64,000 bases of DNA from Verrucomicrobiota bacterium (GCA_017301995.1 JAFLEH010000002.1:98839-162838), one strand, 5' to 3'; positions 8,386-18,078 are shown, numbered from the stretch's first letter. Notes: generated from the sequence alone by a model not told the origin. Translations and numbers: made by a program.

Positions 8386-9201
8386 ATGCAAGTATTTTGC
8401 CGCGTCTGTGTGATGGTTTTCGCCCTTGTTTCCTGCATGCCGGGAGGTTCATCCGTTGTGGCGGCGGCTCCTCCGGCCGCCAACCTGACGGCCGCGCAGA
8501 AGGCTGCGATCGGCCGGAAGATCTGGCAGAACGAATGCGCGGGATCGGTGGCGGGGCTCACCACATGGAACGCGGGAGAGGAATTTCCCTCGCTCGGGAT
8601 CGGGCATTTCATCTGGTATCCGGACGGGGTGAAGGGACGGTTCGCGGAAAGCTGGCCGGCCTTCGTCGCCTTCGCGAAACAGCGGGGGCTCAAATTGCCG
8701 CCGGTGGCGCTGGAACCGCACGCGCCCTGGCGCACCAAGGCCGTTTTCCAGAGCGATTTCAACAGCCCGCGCATGAACGCGCTGCGGAATTGGCTTGCGG
8801 CGAATGTGGCGGTGCAGACCGACTTCATCATCGCCCGCTCACAGGCGGCGCTACCGAAGATCCTCGCCACCGCCCCGGCCGCCCAGCGCGGAAAAATCGA
8901 GGCGAACTACCGCAAGGTGGGCACCACCGCCAACGGCACCTACGCGCTCATCGACTACGTCAATTTCAAGGGCGACGGCAGCCTCGCCACCGAGCGTTAC
9001 CAAGGCCTCGGCTGGGGGCTGTTGCAGGTTCTCGCCGGCATGCGCGATGTGCCCGCCGGCCAGCCCGCCGCCGCCGAGTTCGCCGCGTCCGCCAAGCGGG
9101 TGCTCTCCCGCCGGATCGCCAACTCGCCGCCCGCACGCGGCGAAAAACGCTGGGAAGCCGGCTGGCACAACCGCTGCGACACCTACGCGCGGCCGCTCTA
9201 A
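8386..9201 (+). CDS. conserved secreted protein, lysozyme-like candidate
   Basis: A 271-residue exported protein with an N-terminal hydrophobic signal (VFALVSCMPGG..VVAAAP). The mature part has a striking block, IWQNECAGSVAGLTTWN followed by EEFPSLGIGHFIWYP, and a later block NGTYALIDYVNFKGDG, GWGLLQVL and WHNRCDTY. I recall closely similar unnamed proteins across Proteobacteria and Verrucomicrobia but no named family. The glutamates in NECAG and GEEF before a Gly-His-Phe block suggest a lysozyme-like fold, which is inference only. The gene is divergent from the membrane protein/rpoZ/smpB cluster. Confidence 0.65.
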   Translation: MQVFCRVCVMVFALVSCMPGGSSVVAAAPPAANLTAAQKAAIGRKIWQNECAGSVAGLTTWNAGEEFPSLGIGHFIWYPDGVKGRFAESWPAFVAFAKQRGLKLPPVALEPHAPWRTKAVFQSDFNSPRMNALRNWLAANVAVQTDFIIARSQAALPKILATAPAAQRGKIEANYRKVGTTANGTYALIDYVNFKGDGSLATERYQGLGWGLLQVLAGMRDVPAGQPAAAEFAASAKRVLSRRIANSPPARGEKRWEAGWHNRCDTYARPL

Positions 9202-9208
9202 AGAAAAT

Positions 9209-9236
9209 GGCGCGGACCTGTCGCCAGGTCCGCGCC
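9209..9236 (+). terminator. hairpin after the secreted protein gene
   Basis: A perfect 11-bp stem (GGCGCGGACCT / AGGTCCGCGCC) with a 6-base loop, starting 8 bases after the stop of the 8386-9201 gene. No T tract follows, so it may be a weak or Rho-assisted terminator, or a repeat palindrome. Confidence 0.5.
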
Positions 9237-9650
9237 AACAATCCCCCCTTAGGACGGGTGTGCACGATTGCGAAGTGGTTTCCCCCCGGAACCCAGATCC
9301 GCGGCAATGCCCGCCAGAGGTTGGCAGGAGACTAGGCGAAATTTAACCAATGTAAACCAATTTTTTCATTAAGTTGGACGATTTTCTCAAATTGTTCAAA
9401 ATCAATTGGATGTGGAGATTTTCCCGGCCGAATAAAGGCATTTCTATCGAAGATCGGGCTGAAAATGTGATGATAATCCATGCGGAATTCACAAAAATAT
9501 CTGAAATTCGCGGAATCGGAAACTCCAGGATGTCCGGAAATCCAGGAATCGGGAAGCGTAGGGGGGCGGCATCATGATCGTGCGAAAGTTGCGTTTGCCC
9601 TCGGTCCGTGCTGGCGTTCCGGGGGTGTTCCGGCTAGAACCGGACCTGTC
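9237..9650. other. gene-free leader region
   Basis: About 410 bp with no convincing gene. The part 9335-9440 is AT-rich compared with the rest of the window (runs such as AATTTTTTCATTAAG), so it probably holds the promoter of the HerA-like gene. Short open frames here have no recognisable similarity. Confidence 0.5.
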
Positions 9651-12095
9651 ATGAGTATCTCCCCTAGCGATTATGAAAAGCTCGGCCGGTTCTATCTGGG
9701 CCGCGAATACGACGGTGAGGCCAAGCAAGTGGAGGACGGATTGGTGCTCTACGATTCGAAGGATCTGGTGACCCACGGCGTGGTGCTGGGGATGACCGGA
9801 TCCGGCAAGACCGGCCTCTGCCTCGCGATGTTGGAGGAGGCGGCGATGGATAACATCCCGGCGCTGGTGATCGATCCCAAGGGCGACATCAGCAACCTGC
9901 TGCTGACCTTTCCCAACTTGGACGCGGCAAGTTTCCGCCCGTGGATCAACGAGGACGACGCCGCGAAGAAAGGCATCACTCCGGACGAGCACGCCGCGAA
10001 AACCGCCGAACTCTGGCGGAACGGGCTCGCCGAATGGGGGCAGGACGCCGCCCGCATCGCCACCCTGCGTGAGAAGGTGGACATCACGATCTTCACGCCA
10101 GGCAGCCGCGCGGGCATCCCGGTTTCCATCCTCAGCTCGCTGTCCGCGCCGCCGTTCGAGATCATGGACGACGCGGAGTTGTTAGGCGAGCGGATCGAAA
10201 GCACGGTGGCATCGCTGCTCTCGCTGGTGGAGGTGGCCGCCGACGGCACGCAGTCGCCGGAAGTGGCGCTTCTATCCGCGATCTTCCAGAAAGCCTGGAC
10301 CGACGGCCAGGATCTGACCCTTGAAACGCTGATCCGTCACATCCAAAAACCGGCGTTCGACAAGGTGGGTGTCATCGATCTGGAGTCGTTCATGCCGGAG
10401 AAAACCCGCCAGGCGCTTGCGTTGCGGTTCAACAACCTGTTAGCCTCGCCGGGATTCGCGACGTGGCTGGAAGGCACGCCGCTCGACATCGCCCGCATGC
10501 TGCACACGCCCGCCGGAAAACCGCGGATCTCGATTTTCTCGATCGCCCACCTCGGTGACGCCGAGCGGATGTTTTTCGTGAGCCTGCTGCTCAACCAGAC
10601 GCTCGGATGGATGCGCTCGCAGAACGGCACCACCTCGCTGCGCGCGCTGCTCTACATGGACGAGATTTTCGGCTATCTGCCGCCGACCGCCAACCCGCCG
10701 TCGAAGCGCCCGATGATGACCCTGCTCAAACAGGCGAGGGCGTTCGGGCTCGGCTGCCTGCTGGCCACCCAGAATCCGGTGGACCTCGACTACAAGGCGC
10801 TGTCCAACATCGGCACCTGGTTTCTCGGGCGGTTGCAAACGGAGCGGGACAAACTGCGCGTGTTGGACGGACTTGAAGGCGCGGCGGGATCGCAGAACGC
10901 CAAATTCGACCGCGGCGCGATGGAGAAACTCATCTCCGGCCTTGGCAATCGCGTGTTCCTGATGAACAACGTGCATGAGGATGGCCCGGTGCTGTTCCAC
11001 GTCCGTTGGGCGATGAGTTACCTAACCGGCCCGCTGACCCGCGGCCAGATCAAGGCGCTGATGGACCCCAAGCGGGGTGAGTTCGCGCCCGGCGGCGGCG
11101 CTTCATCCGCAGGCGCGGCGTCGGCCAACCCGATGGCGATGCCGGGAATGTCCGCGGCGCCCGCCGGCAAGGCGTCCGCACGCCCGGTGGTGGGCAGCGG
11201 GGTGGTCGAGTTGTTTGTTTCCCCGGCCGGCGGAGCCGACGACGTGACCTATCAGCCGCATCTCTATCGGGAAGGAGAGGTGGTGTTTTCCTCCGCGAAG
11301 ATGGGAGTGGATGGCAGCCGCGCGGTGCGTTTTGTCAACCCGGTGCTAACAAACGGAATCGACTGGGAAAAGCAGGTGCCTCCGCCGTTGGATCTGGAGC
11401 GGGCTGCGGGCGATCCGGTGCCGGGCGCGGGCTTCGGCGAACTGCCGGGCTTCGCGATGAACGCGGCCAACTACAAACAGGTGGAGAAGGACTTCGCGGA
11501 ATGGCTCTATCGGAACGAGCGAGCCGAGGTGTTTTCCTGTCCGGTGCTGAAGGCGTATTCGAAGTTTGGCGAAACCGAGGCCGATTTCCGCGCGCGGCTG
11601 ACCCATGAGGCGCGCGAGGCCCGCGATGCGGAAAGCGAGAAACTGCGCGCGGCGGCTGCCAAAAAAATCGCCGCCCTCGAGAACCGGATGCAAACCGCCG
11701 AAAACCAGCTCGCCAAGGAAAAGGCGGAGGCCACAGCCTCGAAAATGCAGGCCGGCGCTTCCGTGTTAGGTGGCATCCTCGGCGGGCTGTTCGGCCGCAA
11801 GGTCGGCCTTGGGACCATCACCCGCGGCAGCTCGGCCATCGGTAAGGCGACCAGCGCCTACAAGCAGCACCGCGATGTGGCCAACGTCGAAGGCAAGATC
11901 AGCGGCATCCAGGAGGAAATCGCGGCCATTGAGGCCGAACTCCAGTCCGGAATCGAAAAATTGGCCGCCTCGTTCGATCCCGCCGCGCTTTCGTTGGAAA
12001 CCGAGTCTCTCAAACCCGCCAAAACCGACGTCAAAGTCCGGAGGGTGGCCTTGCTCTGGCTGCCGTGCGACGCCCGCGGCGAACGGGCGTGGTGA
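9651..12095 (+). CDS. HerA-like ATP-binding protein
   Basis: An 814-residue P-loop ATPase of the HerA/FtsK superfamily (DUF87-like). Walker A GMTGSGKTG is near residue 47 and Walker B LLYMDEIFGYLP near 333. VIDPKGDISNLL and LLATQNPVDLDYKALSNIGTWF are typical of this branch. The C-terminal 230 residues hold a coiled coil (ALENRMQTAENQLAKEKAE) and a glycine-rich hydrophobic patch (GGILGGLFGRK). HerA proteins pump or process DNA, often with NurA, but no nuclease is adjacent, so the substrate is unknown. The ATG at 9651 is chosen because sequence before it is not family-like. A DUF47-PiT pair follows 64 bp downstream. Confidence 0.8.
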   Translation: MSISPSDYEKLGRFYLGREYDGEAKQVEDGLVLYDSKDLVTHGVVLGMTGSGKTGLCLAMLEEAAMDNIPALVIDPKGDISNLLLTFPNLDAASFRPWINEDDAAKKGITPDEHAAKTAELWRNGLAEWGQDAARIATLREKVDITIFTPGSRAGIPVSILSSLSAPPFEIMDDAELLGERIESTVASLLSLVEVAADGTQSPEVALLSAIFQKAWTDGQDLTLETLIRHIQKPAFDKVGVIDLESFMPEKTRQALALRFNNLLASPGFATWLEGTPLDIARMLHTPAGKPRISIFSIAHLGDAERMFFVSLLLNQTLGWMRSQNGTTSLRALLYMDEIFGYLPPTANPPSKRPMMTLLKQARAFGLGCLLATQNPVDLDYKALSNIGTWFLGRLQTERDKLRVLDGLEGAAGSQNAKFDRGAMEKLISGLGNRVFLMNNVHEDGPVLFHVRWAMSYLTGPLTRGQIKALMDPKRGEFAPGGGASSAGAASANPMAMPGMSAAPAGKASARPVVGSGVVELFVSPAGGADDVTYQPHLYREGEVVFSSAKMGVDGSRAVRFVNPVLTNGIDWEKQVPPPLDLERAAGDPVPGAGFGELPGFAMNAANYKQVEKDFAEWLYRNERAEVFSCPVLKAYSKFGETEADFRARLTHEAREARDAESEKLRAAAAKKIAALENRMQTAENQLAKEKAEATASKMQAGASVLGGILGGLFGRKVGLGTITRGSSAIGKATSAYKQHRDVANVEGKISGIQEEIAAIEAELQSGIEKLAASFDPAALSLETESLKPAKTDVKVRRVALLWLPCDARGERAW

Positions 12096-12159
12096 GGAAA
12101 TATTTGGCCGACCCGCCAAAAAGATTGCAATCGCCCGCGCCGGACCGCACGTTCGGCGC

Positions 12160-12789
12160 GTGATTTCATTAGCCAAGATTTTCGGCCGATCCGACCGGTT
12201 TTTCGAGTTGCTAAACGCGAGCGCCCGTTCGGCGCACGATAGCGTTGAGGCGCTTGCCAAGTTGCTCAGGGAATCGGGTGACGATGTGAACCTGGCAGAC
12301 CTGATCGTTGCCCGGCGCGCGGAAAAGAAGACGGCGGAGACCATCGCGGAGGAGCTGGTTAAGGTGTTCGTCACCGCGCTGGAACGCGAGGACATCGAGG
12401 CTCTCTCCAAGGCGCTCTATCGGGTTCCTAAGACCGTTGAAAAGTTCGGCGAACGCTACGGGATCGTGCGGCATCTCGTGGTTAGGGAAGATTTCGCGCC
12501 CCAGATGGCGCTCGCCCAGGAAGCGGCCGCCGTCGTTGTCCGGATGGTGGAAATGCTCGACAAGAATCCGTTGTTGGAAAGCGTGAAGGCGGAGAACGAC
12601 CGGATGCAGGAACTCGAAGGACGCGCCGACCGGTTGGTGCTCGGCACGCTCGGCGAGATCTACTCCGGCCGGATGGAGCCGTTTCGCGCGATGGCGACCC
12701 GCGACCTCCACGATTTGTTGGAGAAGGTGATCGACCGCTGCCGCGACGCCTGCAACATCGTCTCGCAGATTGTTCTCAAAAACTCCTGA
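12160..12789 (+). CDS. DUF47 / PhoU-like phosphate-transport accessory protein
   Basis: A 209-residue all-helical DUF47 protein, the PhoU-like partner (Pit accessory protein) usually found next to PiT transporters. It starts ISLAKIFGRSDRFFELL and ends in the family-typical HDLLEKVIDRCRDACNIVSQIVLKN. No ATG is available near the conserved start, so I choose GTG at 12160. Only 12 bp separate it from the PiT gene, so the two form an operon. The role is probably to regulate or gate phosphate uptake. Confidence 0.9.
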   Translation: MISLAKIFGRSDRFFELLNASARSAHDSVEALAKLLRESGDDVNLADLIVARRAEKKTAETIAEELVKVFVTALEREDIEALSKALYRVPKTVEKFGERYGIVRHLVVREDFAPQMALAQEAAAVVVRMVEMLDKNPLLESVKAENDRMQELEGRADRLVLGTLGEIYSGRMEPFRAMATRDLHDLLEKVIDRCRDACNIVSQIVLKNS

Positions 12790-12801
12790 TCCCGTGGCAC
12801 C

Positions 12802-14280
12802 ATGAGTTTCACGATTATCTTCCTGGTGATCCTCATCGCGCTGACGTTCGAGTTCATCAATGGGTTCCACGATACCGCGAACTCGATCGCCACGGTGGTG
12901 GGCACCAAGGTGCTGACACCCCGCCAGGCGATCATGCTGGCGGCATCGGCCAACCTGGTGGGCGCGCTGGCGGGCCACGCCGTGGCGAAAACCGTTTCCT
13001 CGGGGTTGGTGGACGCGCGTTTCGTCTCCCCGGAAGTCATCATCTGCGCGTTGTTAGGTGGGATCGTATGGAACCTGCTCACCTGGTGGCTGGGGCTGCC
13101 CTCCAGCTCCACCCACGCGCTCGTCAGCGGCATCTGCGGTGCCGCGCTGGCCCGCGCCCACGGGGATTTCAACGCGATCATCTGGTCGGTGAAGAAAATC
13201 AAGGACGGCAAGGAAGTCTCCGAAGGCGTGCTGCACAAGGTGGTCATTCCGATGCTGACCTCGCCGCTGGTCGGATTCGTGGGCGGGCTGCTGATCATGG
13301 GGTTGTTCTACGCGATCCTCCAGCGGGCGCGGCCGCGGTTTGTAAACCGGGTTTTCGGCAAGGCGCAGATCGCGAGCGCGACGTACATGGGATTCGCCAC
13401 CGGTCTATCCGACGCGCAGAAGACCATGGGCGTGATCACCCTGGCACTGGTCACCGCCACTGCGTCCGGCACCTTCGCCAACCTGCCTGACGGGTTGGGT
13501 TTCCTGCGGATGGACAAGTCCGAACGCGCGGAGGCCGCCATTGTTTCCGTCCTGAATCCATCGTCCGCTCCGGAGACGATCTCCGCCGCGGCGGAAGTGT
13601 TGGAAAAGGAGGCGTCGCGACTCAAGCCGGGTGAGTTCAAGGAGGCGTTCCTGACCCTATCCGAAAAGGCCTATGCCGCTGTTGGCAAACCGCAGGATGC
13701 CGCGCGTGCAGCCGGCCTCGCGGCCGCGAGCCACGCCACGGTGATGGCCGCCGAGCACGCGCGCTGGCTACCGAAAATCCCGGTGATCGGCCGTCTCGTC
13801 GCGGGCAAGCACACCGATTGGCAAGGACTGCTAACCCGAGAAATGGATGCGGCCGCGAAGGCGGGAAAATCCGCCCTGGTGGTGGCCGCCGACAAGGTTC
13901 ACGATCTCTCGCCGGACGTTCCGGTTTGGATCAAAGTCATCTGCTCGATCACCATGGCTCTGGGCACCGCCTCCGGCGGCTGGCGGATCATCAAGACCCT
14001 CGGCCATAAGATGGTTCGGTTGCAGCCGGTCCACGGATTCGCGGCCGAAACCACCGCCGCCACCCTACTGGCGGTGACCGGAAGCCTCGGCATGACCGTT
14101 TCCACCACCCACAGCATCACCACCGCGATCATGGGCGTGGGCTGTGCAAAACGGTTCAGCGCGCTCAAGTTCACCGTGGTCGAACGCATTCTCTGGGCAT
14201 GGGTTCTAACTCTCCCGGCCGCCGGTACCATCGGCTATCTGCTGGTGCGGGGCGCTCAGGCGGTCGGTTGGATTCCGTAG
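12802..14280 (+). CDS. pit: PiT-family inorganic phosphate transporter
   Basis: A 492-residue low-affinity phosphate permease. The N-terminal signature FEFINGFHDTANSIATVV and its C-terminal mirror (LGMTVSTTHSITTAIMGVG) show the inverted duplicated PiT fold, and WWLGLPSSSTHALVSG is also typical. Between the halves lies a hydrophilic domain of about 140 residues (roughly 230-370), rich in helices, as in bacterial PiT proteins of this size. It is co-transcribed with the DUF47 gene. Substrate could be phosphate alone or metal-phosphate. Confidence 0.93.
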   Translation: MSFTIIFLVILIALTFEFINGFHDTANSIATVVGTKVLTPRQAIMLAASANLVGALAGHAVAKTVSSGLVDARFVSPEVIICALLGGIVWNLLTWWLGLPSSSTHALVSGICGAALARAHGDFNAIIWSVKKIKDGKEVSEGVLHKVVIPMLTSPLVGFVGGLLIMGLFYAILQRARPRFVNRVFGKAQIASATYMGFATGLSDAQKTMGVITLALVTATASGTFANLPDGLGFLRMDKSERAEAAIVSVLNPSSAPETISAAAEVLEKEASRLKPGEFKEAFLTLSEKAYAAVGKPQDAARAAGLAAASHATVMAAEHARWLPKIPVIGRLVAGKHTDWQGLLTREMDAAAKAGKSALVVAADKVHDLSPDVPVWIKVICSITMALGTASGGWRIIKTLGHKMVRLQPVHGFAAETTAATLLAVTGSLGMTVSTTHSITTAIMGVGCAKRFSALKFTVVERILWAWVLTLPAAGTIGYLLVRGAQAVGWIP

Positions 14281-14390
14281 CGGTTTCCGGTTTCGGGGCC
14301 ACCGTGGGTTTAGGAGGAATATGCGGCGATCGGCAGGCATCGTAATGATAGAATATGCCAACCGGATCCGTTTGTTCGCAAACGTCCGCC

Positions 14391-16529
14391 ATGAACCCGC
14401 CGACCTCGCAAGAAATCGCCCAGTGTTTCAATGCTCCGCGCATCCCTCCGGTCAAGGTGGGGATTCTCTATCGGGTGGGAGTGATTCTGGTTGCGATCTC
14501 GATGGTGCTGCTGCCGGCGATCTATCTTGCGCTGGTGGCGGCCACCGCATGGGGGGTGTGGCTTTGGGCGCTGTTCGGCATGGAAATCCTGGCACACCGT
14601 ATTTCCGTTCTGACGTTCCTGCTTGTCGCCACGCCGCTGTTAGCCGGGGCGATCATGGTGTTCTTCATGTTCAAGCCGCTGCTGGCCCGACCTGCGAGAC
14701 CGCCGGAGCACCTGACGCTCGTTCCGGGAGAGAATCCGCTGCTGGAAGACTTCGTGAAGCGGGTCTGCCATGCGGTGGGCGCGCCGGTGCCGCGCCGGAT
14801 CAGGGTGATGACGGACGTCAACGCCTCCGCGGGACCGAGCGGCGGGATTTTCAGCCTGCTGGCGAGGCGGCTTGATCTAACGATAGGGCTGCCGCTAACA
14901 GGTTTGCGGCTCCAGTCATTCGGCGGAATCCTGGCGCATGAGTTCGGGCACTTCGCCCAGGGCGGAGGCATGACGCTGACCTATCTGATCCGCACCGTGA
15001 ACCATTGGTTCGCACGGGTGGTTTACGAGAGGGACGCGTGGGATGATCGGTTGGAAACGGCGGCCGCTGAAGCGGGCGACTGGCGACTTCAAATTCCCCT
15101 CCAAGTGTGCCGCGGCGGAGTGTGGCTGTCTCGCCGGGTGCTTTGGATACTGATGCATGCGGGCAACGCCATCAGTTGTTTCGCGCTGAGGCAGATGGAA
15201 TACGACGCCGACGCCTGTGAGGCCGCCTTCGCGGGCAGCGACGAATTCGCGGTGACGTGCAAGGCGATGGCGGAACTCAACGCGGGCCAGGCGGATGCGG
15301 CCAAGATCATTCGCGAGGCCTGGCCGGAACGCCGTTTGGCGCGCAGTTTGCCGGGACTGGTGTGCCAGCGCGCGGAATCTCTAACCAACGAGGAGCGGGA
15401 GTCCGCATTCAAGGAGGTGATCGGCCGGAAGACGGGATTCTGGGACACCCATCCGTGTGATGCCGATCGCATCCGTGCGGCCGGGAAACTGAAACTCGGT
15501 GGGATTTTCTCAAGCGATCTGCCGGCGTCGGTGTTGTTCGGCGATCTTGACCGGATCGGCGCGGAGGCATCGGTCCGGTTCTATCAGGATCAGCTCGGGC
15601 TCGATCTGGCTGAGGCCGTGTTGGTGGAGAACCGTGATCTTGTCGGAGATGCCGACGATGTTAGAGCCGGCGGGACCGCCGTGGAGCGGTTCTTTTTCGG
15701 CAAGATCGATATGGGGCGTCCATGGCTGCCGCTGATGCCCGATTTCTCGGTTCCCGCCCCATCCCCGGATGAGGTCTCCGGTATCCGCCGGGAACTGGAG
15801 CTTGCCGCGGCAGACACTGAAGCGGGGGTGTTCGAGGCGTTCAACCGTACCCGGCGGAGGATCCACCATCTGGTTTGCGGGAAGGCACTGGCGGAAGCCG
15901 GATTCACCTTGCAGCCGAAGGAGTTCGGCTTGGCGACGGCAACCGTGACATCGCTCGACGATGCCATTCGGCAATGCAGGACCGAATTGTCAGGATGGAT
16001 CGAGCGCTTGGGACCGTTCGACCGATTGGCCGCCCGCGCGCTGCAGGCGGCTTTGCATGCCGCCCACCATCGGGATCCGGTGGTACAGGCGGAGATTGGA
16101 AGGCTGATCGAGATCCATGGGCGCTTGATCGCGGAGTTTCCGGTGTTGGAAGGCCTTCGTGAAGTGGTGTCCGCCGGTGAGGTGCTTTGTCAGAACTCCC
16201 AGGCCAATGTTCCGGGGCTGCTCCGCGCCTTTGAGCGCAACGGCTCCCGGGCGGGCGAGCTAACCGAGAAGTTGGGGCGGTCGGCGGGAGGGATTCCGCT
16301 GGTTTTCGCAAAGCCGGGCGGGGATGCCACTATCGCGGACATGATCCGCCGGGAAACCGCGGAAGCGGCCCGCTCCGGCGCTCCGGCATTCATCTGTCCC
16401 GTTATCGCAGCGGAACGGATTATCGACCGGATCCATCCGTTTGTCTGGAGATTGTTGGGTCGTTTGGTTGTTCTGGCGGAAATGCCCGGGCAAAGCGACG
16501 GGACCGAATCCGGCACCGCATGGGATTGA
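14391..16529 (+). CDS. M48-family membrane metallopeptidase
   Basis: A 712-residue zinc protease. Two or three transmembrane segments span about residues 30-110 (VGVILVAISMVLLPAIYLAL, FLLVATPLLAGAIMVFF). The catalytic motif is ILAHEFGHFAQGGG near residue 185, and the third ligand is in RQMEYDADACEAAFAG near 265. The layout matches M48 peptidases such as HtpX/Ste24 relatives with a long C-terminal cytoplasmic tail of unknown function (about 400 residues). ATG 14391 is the first start before the conserved region. It converges on the epimerase gene through a shared terminator. Confidence 0.85.
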   Translation: MNPPTSQEIAQCFNAPRIPPVKVGILYRVGVILVAISMVLLPAIYLALVAATAWGVWLWALFGMEILAHRISVLTFLLVATPLLAGAIMVFFMFKPLLARPARPPEHLTLVPGENPLLEDFVKRVCHAVGAPVPRRIRVMTDVNASAGPSGGIFSLLARRLDLTIGLPLTGLRLQSFGGILAHEFGHFAQGGGMTLTYLIRTVNHWFARVVYERDAWDDRLETAAAEAGDWRLQIPLQVCRGGVWLSRRVLWILMHAGNAISCFALRQMEYDADACEAAFAGSDEFAVTCKAMAELNAGQADAAKIIREAWPERRLARSLPGLVCQRAESLTNEERESAFKEVIGRKTGFWDTHPCDADRIRAAGKLKLGGIFSSDLPASVLFGDLDRIGAEASVRFYQDQLGLDLAEAVLVENRDLVGDADDVRAGGTAVERFFFGKIDMGRPWLPLMPDFSVPAPSPDEVSGIRRELELAAADTEAGVFEAFNRTRRRIHHLVCGKALAEAGFTLQPKEFGLATATVTSLDDAIRQCRTELSGWIERLGPFDRLAARALQAALHAAHHRDPVVQAEIGRLIEIHGRLIAEFPVLEGLREVVSAGEVLCQNSQANVPGLLRAFERNGSRAGELTEKLGRSAGGIPLVFAKPGGDATIADMIRRETAEAARSGAPAFICPVIAAERIIDRIHPFVWRLLGRLVVLAEMPGQSDGTESGTAWD

Positions 16530-16551
16530 TCTCCGGGAGGTTTCCGCGAAA

Positions 16552-16592
16552 ACAAAACACCCGCGCGGGAATTCCCGTGCGGGTGCTGTGTT
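16552..16592. terminator. bidirectional terminator
   Basis: A strong stem CACCCGCGCGGG / CCCGTGCGGGTG with an AATT loop, flanked by A-rich sequence on the left (AAAACAAAACAC) and GTGTTT on the right. It sits between the convergent M48 peptidase and aldose epimerase genes and can serve both strands. Confidence 0.8.
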
Positions 16593-16634
16593 TGGATAGG
16601 GTGTTGGTAACGATGCTTGACTGTCCCGAGAGGA

Positions 16635-17798
16635 TCACTCCGCGGAGAACTTGTGGATCATCGTGTGGGTGTAGGTTTCGCCGGGGCGGAGCACCGCGCT
16701 CGGGAACGACGGTTGGTTGGGAGCGTCCGGGAAGTTCTCGGTTTCCAGGCAGCAGGCGGTGCGGTGGGCGTATTTGACGCCGCCCTTGCCGGTCACCGTG
16801 CCGTCGAGGAAGTTGCCGCCGTAGAACTGGATCGCCGGTTTGTCGGTTAGGATCTCCAGCACGCGGCCGGATTTCGGGTCCTTGAGTTTCGCCGCAAGGC
16901 GGACGCCGGGAGCCGGCTTGAGCACCCAGGCGTGGTCATAACCGCCGCCGAGCTTGAGCGCCTCGAACTCCTGGGCCACGCGATCGCCGATGGCGGTCGG
17001 TTTGGTGAAATCCATCGGTGTGCCGGCGACCGGAGCCTTCTCACCGGTCGGGATCAATCCGGCATTCGTCGGCAGATAGTGATCGGCTTCGAGTGTTAGG
17101 ATATGATCGTTGATGGAGGTCTTCGGATCGCCGCTGAGATTCCAGTAGCTGTGGTGGACCAGATTGAGCACCGTCGGCGCGTCGGTGGTGGCGGTCGCCA
17201 CCCATTTGAGCTCGTTTGAGTCGGTTAGGGTGTAGGTGATCTTGGCGGTCAGTGTGCCCGGATAGCCTTCCTCGCCGTCCTTCGACACATAGGTGAAAGT
17301 CACCGAGTTGCTCGCATCATCCGCGGCACCGGTCCACATGACTTTGTTGAACCCGACGTTTCCACCGTGAAGATGGCAGGGGATGTCGCCGGGTTCGTTG
17401 TTGGTGGCCAGCTTGTATTCCTTGCCATCGAGCGTGAACTTGCCGTCCTTGATCCGGTTGCCGAAGCGTCCGACGCTCGCGCCGAAATACGGATTCTCCT
17501 TGCTCAGGTAGCCTTCCGGGGATTCGAAACCATGGGTGACGTCCGCAAGTTTGCCGGCCTTGTCCGGCACCTCCAGCGAAACCAGGGTGGCTCCGAGGTC
17601 GGACACCTTGGCGCGCATGCCGTTTTTGTTGGTTAGAGTGAAAAGTTTCGCTTCGCCGCCGGACGGCAGCTTGCCGAACGTGGTGACCGGGATCTTGGCA
17701 TCGGAGCCGCCGGCGGATGTTCCGGTGGTGGTGGACTTTTGGCAACCGCCGGCAACCAGGGCCGCGGCCATCAGGGGCATGAGGGATTTTGTTTTCAT
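16635..17798 (-). CDS. galM: aldose 1-epimerase (galactose mutarotase) lipoprotein
   Basis: A 387-residue GalM-type mutarotase interconverting alpha and beta anomers of aldoses. It carries an export signal with lipobox (ALVAGGCQ), so it acts outside the cytoplasm. Family motifs include NPYFGASVGRFGNRIKDGKF, LHGGNVGFNK, LVHHSYWNLSGD with the catalytic His, and QFYGGNFLDGT. The C-terminal LETENFPDAPNQPSFPSAVL is characteristic, including the catalytic Glu region. Export suggests sugars released by surface glycan breakdown as substrates. No sugar-utilisation operon is adjacent. Confidence 0.92.
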   Translation of the reverse strand: MKTKSLMPLMAAALVAGGCQKSTTTGTSAGGSDAKIPVTTFGKLPSGGEAKLFTLTNKNGMRAKVSDLGATLVSLEVPDKAGKLADVTHGFESPEGYLSKENPYFGASVGRFGNRIKDGKFTLDGKEYKLATNNEPGDIPCHLHGGNVGFNKVMWTGAADDASNSVTFTYVSKDGEEGYPGTLTAKITYTLTDSNELKWVATATTDAPTVLNLVHHSYWNLSGDPKTSINDHILTLEADHYLPTNAGLIPTGEKAPVAGTPMDFTKPTAIGDRVAQEFEALKLGGGYDHAWVLKPAPGVRLAAKLKDPKSGRVLEILTDKPAIQFYGGNFLDGTVTGKGGVKYAHRTACCLETENFPDAPNQPSFPSAVLRPGETYTHTMIHKFSAE

Positions 17799-17893
17799 AA
17801 TCGCGTGAAACTCCCGGCAGGCTGCCCACCCGCCTCCGGCCTGTCAATCGCAAACCGGAACCCGGTCGGGGGAGTTCATCCGGACAGGCGAAA

Positions 17894-17996
17894 ACATGGG
17901 GTCAGTCCTCGCATGGTAACATTTTTCCGATCCGGAGGTTGCCCCAGCGCAGGCCGAACGCCCAAAAATGTTACCATGCGAGGACTGACCCCATGT
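17894..17996. repeat. REPIN-like perfect inverted repeat
   Basis: Two perfect 33-bp inverted arms (17894-17926 and 17964-17996) around a 37-bp spacer. Each arm carries GGGGTCAGTCCTCGCATGG and ends in AAAAAT or its complement. A GGGGTCAGTCC core is typical of REP sequences mobilised by RAYT (TnpA-REP) proteins. No RAYT gene is in the window. The element separates divergent genes (start codons at 17798 and 18079), so it is not a terminator for either. Confidence 0.85.
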
Positions 17997-18078
17997 GAAG
18001 GTTTGACGGGGGGGCGGGGTTGGGAGAGGATCGCCGCGGGGCGATTTGCGAAATGCACGGACCTTGGAAAAACGATCA

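Noticed and set aside
9374..9577. A 67-residue frame upstream of the HerA-like gene
   Set aside because: No recognisable motif, AT-rich leader sequence, and it overlaps the likely promoter region.
17894..17996. Rho-independent terminator
   Set aside because: Arms are far longer than needed, it lies between divergent starts, and the loop is 37 bases.
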